Part shown: positions 35,584 through 45,793 of the stretch, in pieces
Layout: every line of letters begins with the position of its first letter
Numbering within the stretch: the stretch's first letter is position 1
From: Galeopsis tetrahit
Lineage: Eukaryota; Streptophyta; Magnoliopsida; Lamiales; Lamiaceae
Length of the DNA: 64,000 bases
Direction: 5' to 3'
Assembly: GCA_963675135.1 (NCBI GenBank)
Contig: OY776119.1
Location: 80,903,727-80,967,726, forward strand
Made by a program: the position numbers and the translations under genes
Notes under the pieces: model-generated
The model's database searches: none
Told to the model about the DNA's origin: nothing
The model's input: the letters and a program-made list of their open reading frames with translations, nothing else

Positions 35584-36213
35584 GTCGTCCAACCTTGGTC
35601 TCATATTGCATAATACGTTTCTGAACAAGGTATTTTGCTTTGATTTCTTAAGTAACTCTACTCCTAGAATATTAAATGGTATTCAGAATATACGGGGTTC
35701 ATTCCGTGGCATGTTATTGGTAGAAGATTTATTCGGTAGACTCTCATACGTCAATATAATTATTATGACCTCTGTAGAGTTACCTCCTTCTCCTCTGAGT
35801 ATCACTAAGTCAGATCAATATTTTACACGGTATGGTCTTGTATTTGTGAATAATACATTCAAAACAATAGTTTTGCGCGGTGGAGGTGGAAGCAGCACTG
35901 TAGTGATAGAAATTAATGAGTTCGATACTCTGGTTTCTCTGAACTCATTGCAAGCAGTGGTGTCCACCTTTTACATGAGAATGAAGTTCCCCGTTGGAGA
36001 TGAAGTGGGTGAAGTTCTTGGTGATCAGGTCAGTGCTAGGAGGTGCTATGTGGACGTTGTGAACCAAGCAGACAGAGTTTTCAGGAAGGACCAGGGAAGA
36101 GGTGATGATCCTGTGGGGAAAAGAATGAAAGAAGGAGAGATGATGGAAGAAGATCCCCATTTGCAGATCAGACCCGAAGAAGAAACTATGGCAGTGGAAC
36201 TGCTACCTTACAA
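35527..36213 (+). pseudogene. frame ending in a Ty3/Gypsy protease-domain fragment
   Basis: From the ATG at 35527 about 230 codons are open before the LINE resumes. Residues near the middle and end, LNSLQAVVSTFYMRMKFPVG, DEVGEVLGDQVSARRCYVDV and a following PEEETMAVELLP, are typical of the segment after the protease ILGRP motif in Tat/Ogre-type Ty3 elements. The first 130 residues (NTFLNKVFCFDFLSNSTPRI, GMLLVEDLFGRLSYV) are not recognised. The frame runs on into LINE sequence and stops at 36280. It is thus a chimeric fragment, not a working gene. Confidence 0.6.
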
Positions 36214-36882
36214 ACATGGGACTTTGGGGTTTTGCTCAAAAACTCCTTCGATAAGATGCAAATGGAGGAGATTTGTATGACTACCTGGGCTGTTTGGAAG
36301 TATACATGCGTGAGATGGTTTAATCCAAAAGAAGTTATGAATCGAAGGAAATGCTCTGAATTTGTACATGGTGCACGTCTCTACCTGGAAACGTACCGGT
36401 AAGAAAACAGGGGCAGGGGTGAGGGGCCAAAGAATGACAGAAGCAACGATATCACCACCCACATAATGGTAATGTCAGTCTCATTGCAGTCGATGCAGCT
36501 ATATTTGAGAATGAACAGCAGGCTGGGATTGGAGTGGTCTTGCTCAACCCCCCTGCAAGAAGTTGATGGCGAATGGGGATATCCAATCTCCGGATATGGA
36601 TCGATACTAGGAGTGGAGCTACTTACGATAAAAAAGGGGCTACAGATTGGGCTGAGACAACAACCAAAAGTGATGCACATTCAATCGGATTGCTTGGAGG
36701 CAGTTCAGCTAATCAAGAAGAGGAAAGATTCTCGGCGGAGTGAGGGTCTAATTCTACAAAGCATATGGGGCCTGATGGAAACGGTACATGGATGTACGAT
36801 CCGTTACGTCCCTCGTCAGTTGAATGTTCATGCCCATCGTCGGGCTAGATATGCGGCGATCTCCCTTGTCTCTCACGATTGA
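36214..36882 (+). pseudogene. LINE ORF2 C-terminus with RNase H domain, broken
   Basis: The LINE resumes as TWDFGVLLKNSFDKMQMEEI, CMTTWAVWKYTCVRWFNPKE. After stops near 36402 and 36457 and a shift near 36560 the RNase H domain is readable: VDAAIFENEQQAGIGVVLLN (first aspartate), VELLTIKKGL (glutamate), MHIQSDCLEAVQLIKK (second aspartate) and RYVPRQLNVHAHRRARYA (C-terminal region). RNase H would remove LINE RNA from the cDNA hybrid. Several disabling changes make this part non-functional. Confidence 0.82.
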
Positions 36883-36991
36883 GTCGGGGCAATATTCTTT
36901 TTTGTGAGGAATACCTTTTCATTTCAGTGTATTGTACTTTATTGGTGTTATTTTCTCAATACATAAAAGGTTTTCCTTTCAAAAAAAAAAA
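36883..36991 (+). other. LINE 3' untranslated region and poly(A) tail
   Basis: After the stop, a T-rich stretch ends AATACATAAAAGGTTTTCCT followed by eleven A (36981-36991). The form is typical of the 3' ends of plant L1-like LINEs. A matching target duplication at the 5' side was not found. Confidence 0.8.
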
Positions 36992-37114
36992 TGCTTAGAT
37001 GCTCTCAGAAGTGGTCGTCAAATGTAATTCATCAATGACACGTTCATGAAGGGACGTGCTAAGGGCACACTCTTAGCAGCTACTACTTTCATACATATCC
37101 CTAATTACATACTA

Positions 37115-37395
37115 TCTCCCTCCATCCCGTAATTACTTTCACACTTTCCTTTCGGAACTCTCACAATAACTTTCAAACCCTTAAAATGGAAAACCTTTAT
37201 AAATTTCACCCTCACAATATTCTCAATTTTACACAAATGACATTACTTTTTCTCTACACATACACAAAAGTTAACTCATTTTTTTACTTTATACATAAAG
37301 TTTTACAAAATTACCCCTTAAAAATTCACTCATTATTACAATTTTTTAATATGCGTCTTCATCTACATATGAAAGTAATTTTGAGATGGAGAGAG
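37115..37395. mobile_element. Stowaway-like MITE
   Basis: The left end TCTCCCTCCATCCCGTAATT and the right end AATTTTGAGATGGAGAGAG pair imperfectly. The interior has the family's CACACTTTCC text. The right TA has changed. Length is about 281 bp. Confidence 0.75.
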
Positions 37396-40300
37396 TTTTT
37401 TTTTTTTTTTTTTGCGCTAAATTTTACCCTTTAAGTTCAACTTCAAGCTATTCAAATAACAATGGATCCTTGGGGTCGTGTTTTACTGATTTTGGAGGTT
37501 TTAGCGCGAGTTGTAGTGTGCAATAATTTGTTTTTCTTTAGAGTAGGTTTGTTATCTTCTTAGATTGAGGCACTTTAAGGAATGTTGGTATGCTTGATAA
37601 TTTTTTCACTCTCTCATGATTGAGTTTGAAGAATATATATATATTTTTTTGCAATTGCTTATGTGTACCAGTTACATGTATGTAAATGGCTATTTACCCT
37701 ACTTTTTTAATAAATCCACACTCCCTTTTTTTTAGGCACTCCCTTATTTTAGGCACTTATGTGTACAAGTTACATACATGTAACTAAACCCAATTTTTTA
37801 CATGGGTTATTTGTTTTTACCTTTTTTTTTTATTAATTTCACCCCCAAATTTTTTAAAAGAAAAATACATGTAAAATACTATATTAACATTTTATCAATT
37901 AAATTAAAATACAACTCATTAAAATTATAATTATACACCGACTATCGATTCACCAATGAATAACAACGAAGTCAAATATTATTCTATTTTTTTAACTTTT
38001 AAAAAATAAATATAAAAATATAACGAATATTAAAAAAATATGAAACTCAAAAATAAAATTATGAAATAAAATTTCCAGTTTATTTTTTCAAAAAATGACC
38101 AAAATTTAGGAAAAAAATACGAAAAAAAAAAATCGAAAAAAAAAAACTAAACTAAAAAAAATTAATTTTTTTCTAATTTGGGTATAAATGTATGAATATG
38201 ACATGCTCACTTTCTAGCTTTAATCTGATTTATAATAACTAAGATTATTTTATTATGTCTTCATTATTTCTAAAATTTGTATCAGCTTTATTATTTTCTT
38301 TGGGGTCATCGTCATGTTGATGCATTATATGTTTATTGAGTATGATCGTATCTATTAATTGAATTGTGTGTTCAGTGTGATTCATTCTCACTTTTGTTCT
38401 TTTTACTAGTTAGTTAATATCATTTTTTCGATATTGATGTATTAATTTGCATGGTATGCCTGAAATTATAAATGTGTTAAGTTATGTATTTTTTGTTAAT
38501 TATAAATATTAGTTTAAATACGATATAGTATTAGTACGTCTATGGTATAGTACTAGTTAATATATTGTATAGTACTAGAGATTAATGTGGGTATAAAAAT
38601 ATTACGGAGTATTTAATATATGAACTAATACTATACAATATTTGAATTTATACTATATATTTGAACTAGTACCATAGAGTATGTGAACTAATACTATACA
38701 ATATGTGAACTAATACTATACTATATTTGAACTATTATCATAAAGTATGTGAACTCGAAACTCGAAAAAATTAAAACATATACCAATATAAACTAATATT
38801 ATAGTGTATATGAACTAATATGTACAGTACTGCATATTAACTAATAATATATCATAATACTCATCAACGGTTATCATAACACTTATAAACTAAAAATTAT
38901 ATTCATAAAAAATTAAAATAAAGTGATTAAAAAATGAAAGTTCAAATGAACAAAATAATTAAACAATGTAAAACGAAGTTAAATTTGTAAGGAATTAAGT
39001 AAAATTTTGAAAGAATAAGGTGAAAATTATACACCAATTAATTAAAGTAAAATAGTAGCAATAAAATTGAACACTTGCCTAGCCTAAGAGAGGTGAGAGT
39101 TTTATTTTTTAAAACAAATTATTATTATACTATTTAATACTTAAAAAAACAATTAATATTATTTTTAAAATTTTCTTATTAGATTAAAAATTTTAGAATA
39201 ATTATTTATGACATAAAAAGAAATTACGTTAAAAAAATTTGAAACACAAATGATAAATAGGAAGAAAAATAAATTTAAAAAATAATATTAAAAAGATAAA
39301 TATAAATATCAATTGAGTAAAATTAAAAAAAAAAATTTTAAAAAAAATCACTACAATTAGTATTAAAAGCTTTTTTTTTACAACAATTATGCACCTAGGC
39401 CTAGGAGCACGGATTCTAATATATTTTCCAGCCTTTTTATTTTGAAGTTCTTTTTTTTGAACAATAAGTAACTACTATCTTCTTTTATTTTTATGCTTTT
39501 CTCTCCTCTATTTTTTTTTTTTTCTTTCTATTTCTCTCTATCTCATCCTCACATCCTCATCAAATCAGCTCACATATAATACTATTTCTCTCCATATATC
39601 TCATTCTCAACTTAATTATGTTTAATTAAGGTGTGTAATGTAAATGAGAAACTTATCTAAAAATGTTGAAACGGGGGATGTGTATGTAGTATGTATTCGA
39701 AAGCATCTTTAGGTTAATGTGGATATTATCCAGAGAGAACCCCGTGACTCCCCCCTTATTATTTAAACAACCCTCTGACACATCTCACCTGCCAGCCTGT
39801 TTCCACCTCTATTCTTTGTCTCCCTCTTTTCCCCCATTTATTCCCTCCTCTTTCAAACTCTACATTCATTATTTTCCTTATCAACTCAACTAATTCTCTG
39901 CAATCGCATTCAATTTCAACATTTCAATTTTCTCTTCATATGAATATTTATTATTTAATAATGAACTCGATTGTGATTATAATTTATAATGCCCCGTTCA
40001 TTCATTTACATCTCAACGGATTAATGAATGAAGACTGCAGTTAACGTAACAAATACGAGAAAACCGGAGTCATGGCATGGGGTCTGAACCACTTTTGTTT
40101 TTTGGCAATTTGCTTGTCCCTAACTGCGACTTTTATAATTCCAATAAATAATAAAATAAATAAACAAATGAATTGACTAATCTAGTCACCCCTTTGTACA
40201 ACGATGCGGACCATGTGGACCTAAACATGTGATTCCATCTCCATCTCTACCCTAAAATAATGCAACCTTTTGTACAACATGTGACCCATCATGTACAACT

Positions 40301-40460
40301 CCCCCAAAAAAGCGACGAATTATCTCCCACCATGTCGGATGTACAACCCACCATTGCACAAAATACACCCCTAAATTCCAGCTGTCTCCAACTTCGGATT
40401 TCCCAATACACGTCAACAAATCCAACGCACCTTAGCTGGATCTCACCACGTGGACGCGCC
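37396..40460. other. AT-rich intergenic stretch
   Basis: About 3 kb with no recognised gene. It includes poly(T) at 37399-37412, a degenerate tandem repeat (38615-38870), long A/T runs (39300-39380) and a C/T-rich tract at 39470-39860 that could be leader DNA of an unseen transcript. The last 200 bases are the 3' flank of the FRA8-like gene. Confidence 0.5.
38615..38870. repeat. degenerate short tandem repeat
   Basis: Variants of GAACTAATACTATACAATAT recur about eight times with spacing near 25-30 bases, and inverted fragments of the same text (TAGTATTAG, ATAGTACTAG) lie just upstream at 38520-38580. Confidence 0.75.
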
Positions 40461-42039
40461 TCATTGGATGGAAACCCTTGACTTCTTGTGGGACCTGTCG
40501 AGTTTGCCAGATAGGCCCTCGAGAATCTGCCACGTGGCATCACCTTCCATCATCGGGTTGTAAAACTGTAGGGCCTTCGAAACCCGTGGGTCCCTCAGGT
40601 TCCTCTGTATGCTGCTCAGGTTAGTAGACGCCACGTGTTCCAGAATTTCACCAAGCTTGTCCACGTCATTCTCCGCCACCGTAAGTGAAATGTCCGCCCA
40701 CGGCACGGCGGAGGAGAAGGGCAACCGGATGGAATCAGCTATGATGACCGGTACACACCCTAGAGCAACAGATTCAACAAGCCTCGGACTCCATGGGGCC
40801 CACCCCAATGGGCATAAACAAAATTTCGAACGAGCAATCTCTGACTGGTAACCGGCAAACCTGTGCCTCCGTAAGTAAAAACGCCGGTCGTTACCGTATT
40901 TCCGCAATATCGCCGTCCGCACACGTCTGCCGGAAAAAAAAATTAATGAGAATTAATTTAAAATCGAAATTACATTAGAGCATTAATTATGGCTTATTAG
41001 TTATTAAACTTACTTGCTGTAAAAACGTCCGCTAATATTCTTCGGATGGACCTCCATTTTCCCCCTAAAAAAAGCGAAAATGTCCCGTTGACCGGTCAAC
41101 GGCAACTTCTCCAGGGTGGCGCGGACGCTTTCCGGCGAAACATACGGCGGAATCACCACATTTTCAACCTCCTGACATGGGTGTTTGTGATTTACCCCAA
41201 ATGTTTGCAAAATTACCGAATTCTTCAAAAAATCAGGCACGCCCTCTGCAATTGCAACATCCTCCTACAAAAAACCATCAAGATTCAAAACGCCATTCAT
41301 GATTCAGAGATATTTCGAGAGAGATTTATGCATACCATGGTGTGAAAGCAAGAACCAAAGTCATGGGAGGCAACAAAAACATGGTCGGAGCCGAGAGAGC
41401 GATTCCAAAACGGAAGGTGGGAGGAAACATGTTGAATCGCGGAAGCCATGAGAGAGCGGGCGTGACCAATGGCGGGGAATCCGTTGACCTTGCTGAAATT
41501 GCATGAAACATAAACAGGGACGAAGAAAAAATCAGCCTCCCATGGCTCCAATGTTCTGATATCGCTCCTCATCAATGCTCTGTGAATAGCAACCTCCGCA
41601 GCAAACAAATGGCTGCTACATCTCTCGTTTGTTAGCCAATCGCTGTTGTATTTCGACGGCAAATCGTAGATATAGACTCTCATCCCTTTCAATGGGCCCA
41701 AATCTGTAAATAAAATACTAATCTGTAAAATAATCAACGAAATTAAATTTGTAATGTTTCGAGATTTTTACCGTGGGGCGGAGAATTGAAGGAGGATTCT
41801 TCGATGAGAGCACGGGAAGGGTTTGACCGGAAAACGGTGGTTCTCGGAAAATTGGTGGGTTTATGGCTTGTGATGAGAAAAGATGAGAGGAAATAAAACG
41901 AAATCGAGAGCCAAACGAGCCATTTCATGTATCTGTAACACAAGTTTTTATCTGGGTTTCTGCTGTTTCTTAGCTTCATCCTTACATAGAAACCTCTGGT
42001 GCTGCTTCTGAGAGGCGTTTTGGATTCAAGAAGATCCAT
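40461..42039 (-). CDS. FRA8: GT47 exostosin-family glycosyltransferase, FRA8/IRX7 type (glucuronoxylan synthesis)
   Basis: A Golgi type II membrane protein needed for glucuronoxylan synthesis in secondary walls, acting on the reducing-end sequence of xylan. Four exons on the - strand: 42039-41772, 41703-41336, 41264-41014 and 40926-40461. All introns are GT-AG with phases 1, 0 and 2, giving 450 residues, close to Arabidopsis FRA8. A membrane anchor (WLVWLSISFYFLSSFLI) lies at about 40-56, then a short stem, then the exostosin domain. Diagnostic stretches are VYIYDLPSKYNSDWL, ADFFFVPVYVSCNFSKVNGF, HDFGSCFHTM, QTFGVNHKHPCQEVENVVIP, FFRGKMEVHPKNISGRFYSK and FCLCPLGWAPWSPRLVESVA. It could equally be the close paralogue F8H. 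All frames are intact. Confidence 0.93.
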
Positions 42040-42051
42040 TAATCAATCAAT

Positions 42052-42075
42052 CTCCCTCTCTATCAAGAGAGGGAG
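42052..42075 (-). promoter_or_regulatory. small hairpin in the 5' leader of the FRA8-like gene
   Basis: CTCCCTCTC and GAGAGGGAG form a perfect 9-bp stem with a six-base loop, 12 bases before the start codon on the - strand. Such a stem could affect scanning, but may simply be a CT-rich leader coincidence. Confidence 0.5.
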
Positions 42076-42079
42076 CAGT

Positions 42080-44284
42080 TGAAATGGGGCTTTCTGAATT
42101 TGGTATGAAGGTGAAGGGATTGTTGGGAGTTTGTTTTAGCTTCAACAATAAGAATTAAAATAATGAAATGGATACAAAGTTGAAAATTGATTCCAACATG
42201 TACTCCATAATTATGGGATTGGATAAAAAATATTGGGGTTTGGGTAAGTTGAGTTTTTCAAGAAAACATTATTTTAGTGTAATCATGTATTTGCAGAGGA
42301 GAGGGGAGGGGAGGGGTGTTGTAGTTGGATGGAGCAGAATATACATCGGTTTTTTCAGCTTCGTTTTTCCAGGTACAAAATGACGAAAAAATCCTCTATG
42401 GCAATAGCTGTCTCTTAATCACTTGTATTTAAAGCCTTATTTAAGGTTCACAACTACTTGACTCCCGTAATTAACACAGATTCTTCAACCACACTCTCAT
42501 CTATTTTTTGAATAATTAATTATCATCGCTGTTCACTTGATTTTAATATCTTAATTTGATTTATAGGTAAAATTTAAATTTTTAAACAATATAAATTCAA
42601 TTAAAGTAACCATTTTGAAATGGAGGGAGTAATAAAAGTGTACAAAAGTGTGATGTCGTATACGTGCAAACAAATTTATGGGTAAATCTATATGACCATA
42701 TTACAGCTGTAAAAAGTAAGCATTTTGTCCTTTTCTAATTTAAGGACAGAATGAAAGTAATTTAACTTAATCTATAAAATATTATTTTAAAAAAATATAT
42801 ACGGAGTATATATTTTACATGCCCATTATTTGTTGAATTCCTAATTAGCCACATTTGAATCTTGTTCATTCCCCGTCTAAAATAATAAAAAAAAAAAAAA
42901 CTTGTTCATTCTTTCGTATTAAAAATAAGTTTATATATATTTTAATGAATTGTTTTTTTAAAAGAAAAAAAAAACTTTAAGTTACTATCTCCATTTCAAA
43001 ATAGAAAAGGTTTTGTGTAATTTTGTTTACCATTTCACCACTAATATATTATTTTTTAAGAACTAATATTATAATAACTAGATTAAAGTGGTTCTATCTA
43101 TATTATATTTTAATTCTACCAATTAGTGGTTTGCCTAACTAAGAGGGTAGCTTAACCGCCACATACATTAAAAAATCTCTCCAGAACTCACAAAAAAAAT
43201 TCCCTTTTTTTAATGGTTTAATTTCATTATACTTAATTTTTATTTTTATTTTTAAATAAAATTGTTTATACTATTTTCTCTCTATTCTACTTATTTATTC
43301 AAATTAACATTAACTCTATTCATAAATAATTATTTTATTTATAAATAAATTCCACAATATTTCTTCATCGTTTCAATATATTTTTCTATACGTATACTAA
43401 TTAATTTTTCAATGTAGGGCGTATTAAAGTATTCACAACATACTTAGAGGCTAGCTATATTGTTGGGTATGTATATTATATGTCGTACTATTATGCAATG
43501 GATACTATTTTATTTTTAATTAATGCTATTGTAAAGTATGATAACAAAAATTTCATGTGGCATATAACGAGGTTGCATGTAGCCTATAAACTCGCAAGAA
43601 AATTCAACTAACCAATATATTTTATTACTCCTTTTGTTTCAATTAATTATTTTTTCGAAAGCTTGTTTACTAGAAGTAGACATTAATTATTATACTGTTT
43701 TCTATAAATTCTAAAAGTTATTAATTTAATACTCCGTATGTATGAAGAAGTGAGTACCTTTTTTTTTGGTTGGTATAAATAAGACATGAGATAGGGGTAA
43801 AATTGGACGGAAAAAAATAATCACGGTCATAAAAATGAATTATATTCAATTAAACGAAAACTAAATCGAAAGAGAGAGTACTTTTATTGAGTCAAGATCT
43901 AGAGCTTTGTTCCATGTGGAATGAGTCAAACAATTCACGTCTTAATTGTTGAATTTATCAAATTAAGATTTAATCCAATTATTGCGAAGGGAAAAACATA
44001 TTCTTGGATATTTGGTTGAAATTTCAAATTCTTTAGTCTACAGGGGAAATAGGCAACATAAGTACGTTGGATTACTAGTATTTTACCTTGTACTTTCTCC
44101 GTTGCTTTTTATTTGTCTTCATATTTATTTATTTATCATTCTATAAATATCAATGCAAACTTATGATATTTCTTTTCATAATGCGCCTAGTAGGCTAGTA
44201 CTAAGTACTACTATTATTAATGTGCATCAATATTTAATAAATACTTTATTTATTCAAAATGATTATCTTCTTTTATTTTTTAGA
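42080..44284. other. intergenic: upstream region of the FRA8-like gene and AT-rich DNA
   Basis: No coding sequence is recognised. Single Stowaway-like ends occur at 42615-42631 (ATGGAGGGAGTA) and 43628 (TACTCCTTTTGTTTC) without convincing partners. Confidence 0.5.
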
Positions 44285-44650
44285 GGGGAAATTTTTTTTA
44301 ATCCTATAAATTTAATACATTCTAAAATAAATCCTTTAAATTTCAAATTTTACAAAATACATGCTTTATATTTTAAACTTTCAATTTCAATCTTTTTTTA
44401 TTTAATTTTAATCTTTTATCTTTTAAAAGAATAAAGGGGTGACTTAACACTTCATGCATTAAAAAAAAATGACACATTATCATGTCACATCATTATTTCT
44501 TCTATTAAAAAAAAAAAAAGATTTATTTGCAAAAAAATATATATATATATCTTACTCTAAACCAATTAATTGACTCAAATATTCAAACAATTACAAAAGG
44601 AAGTGGATACATTTGTAAAAAAATTTGTCATATGATATAATTGTAAAATA

Positions 44651-44934
44651 CTCCCTCCGTTCAATTTTATTATGCCCATTTATTCGGGCACTGATTTTAA
44701 TGAATATTGATTAGTTTATGTATAAAGTAGATAAGTTGGGGGTATGATGGGATATTGTGGGGTCCATTTATAGATAAAGTGATTGTTTATGAATAAAGTT
44801 AGTGTAAATAAGTGATGGTTGGAGGGTGAAGATAAAGTAGTGTGAATAGTATTATTTCCAAAAAGGGAATGTGCATAATAAAATTGGACAACCAAAAAAA
44901 CGAAAGTGAGAATAATGAAATTGGACGGAGGGAG
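44651..44934. mobile_element. Stowaway-like MITE nested in the foldback element
   Basis: CTCCCTCCGTTCAATTTTAT at the left and AAATTGGACGGAGGGAG at the right are bordered by TA. The element is 284 bp. Subterminal text TATGCCCATTTATTC differs from the 9327-type copies, so it is another subfamily. Confidence 0.92.
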
Positions 44935-45345
44935 TAAAATAAAATTGTTTTTTTTTAAGGGAATAAATTTTGTGCATAACTTACGAGTTTAATCCTGAAT
45001 TTGAAATATTAATTTATTTAAATTTACGAGTGAGCGAATAATTTATACATTCCGTATTAATTAATTAATTTTCAAATGTCTCAGACTTAGTAGACAATTT
45101 TTTTTTCCTCAATGTTATTCTCCTAAAAGCCTGATTCAATATTCTGTTATAATATTTTAATATAAATTTTGATTTGTCCATATAATTTTTATTATTACTC
45201 AATCACTCAAAATTAATTAATTAATTAATACATAATGTATAAATTACTCACTCACCCTTAAATTTAAACAAATTAACATTTCAAGTCAAGATTAAATTTC
45301 ATCGTATGAATTTAAAAAATTAATAAATAAAGACTATTTTTTTTT

Positions 45346-45397
45346 AGATAACCTCATATCTTTTCTTTTTTTTTTTGACAAAGATAACCTCATATCT
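45346..45397. mobile_element. minimal poly(T)-tail insertion with 16-bp target duplication
   Basis: AGATAACCTCATATCT occurs at 45346-45361 and again at 45382-45397. Between them are 20 bases made of a T run and GACAA. This is what a LINE or SINE insertion truncated to its poly(A) tail would leave, with the tail on the - strand. Confidence 0.8.
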
Positions 45398-45793
45398 ATT
45401 GAAATATATTAGAAGAATCACATTAACGAGTGCGTAGGTGTGTATTTAAAAAAAAAAAAACAATTTTATTTTATTTTACAATTATATCAATCATATGACA
45501 AATGTTTTTACAAATATATCCACTTCCTTTTGTAATTATTTGAGTATTTGAGTGAATTAATTGGTTTAGAGCAAGATAATTTATTTTTATTTTTTGTGTA
45601 GAAAACCTTTTTTTTTTTTAATAGAAGAAATAATGATGTGGCATGCTCCAAGTCACCACTTCATTCTTGTAAAAGATAAAGGATTAAATTAAATTGAAAG
45701 TTTGAAACATAAAGGATGTATTTTGTAAAGTTTGAAACTTAAATGATTTATTTTGGAATGTCCTAAACTTATAGGACTAAAAAAAATCCATTT

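Larger units (their letters stand above)
34125..36213. mobile_element. 2.1 kb insert of foreign DNA within LINE ORF2
   Basis: Between the inverted segment and the resumed LINE lies AT-rich DNA (34150-34430), a MITE (34434-34640), an ORF of two 360-bp tandem copies (34741-35583) and a frame ending in a Ty3-type protease fragment (35527-36213). No terminal repeats or target duplication were found at the insert borders. With the adjacent inversion it looks like product of break repair or a composite insertion. Origin is unknown. Confidence 0.65.
29349..36991 (+). mobile_element. L1-like LINE, rearranged by an inversion and a 2.1 kb insert
   Basis: In order: ORF1 (29349-30734, broken), ORF2 with endonuclease and reverse transcriptase (30731-33718), an inverted ORF2 segment (33719-34124), foreign DNA (34125-36213), the ORF2 remainder with RNase H (36214-36882) and a 3' untranslated region with poly(A) at 36981-36991. 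At the protein level the pieces join cleanly: ...WPLEAI continues with the inverted LQNPIG..., and its end ...LVANYQTW continues with ...WDFGVLLKNSFDKMQ at 36216 on. So one LINE was rearranged after insertion. The 5' end lacks an ORF1 start codon and is probably truncated. Confidence 0.85.
44286..45793. mobile_element. 1.5 kb foldback element, Mutator-like by target duplication
   Basis: The left arm from 44286 and the right arm ending 45793 are inverted copies over most of the element, centred near 45130. Matching pairs include AATCCTATAA/TTATAGGACT, the CACATCATTATTTCTTC region, ACCAATTAATTGACTC against GAATTAATTGGT, and ACAAAAGGAAGTGGATACAT against its complement near 45515. Flanks ATTTTTTAG and ATTTTTTAA suggest a 9-bp duplication, as in Mutator-type elements. 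The left arm hosts a Stowaway MITE and the right arm a minimal tail insertion. No transposase is present. Confidence 0.7.

Noticed and set aside
40260..40978. Plus-strand frames of 60-80 codons
   Set aside because: They are antisense to the last exon and 3' region of the FRA8-like gene, whose frame is clearly the coding one.
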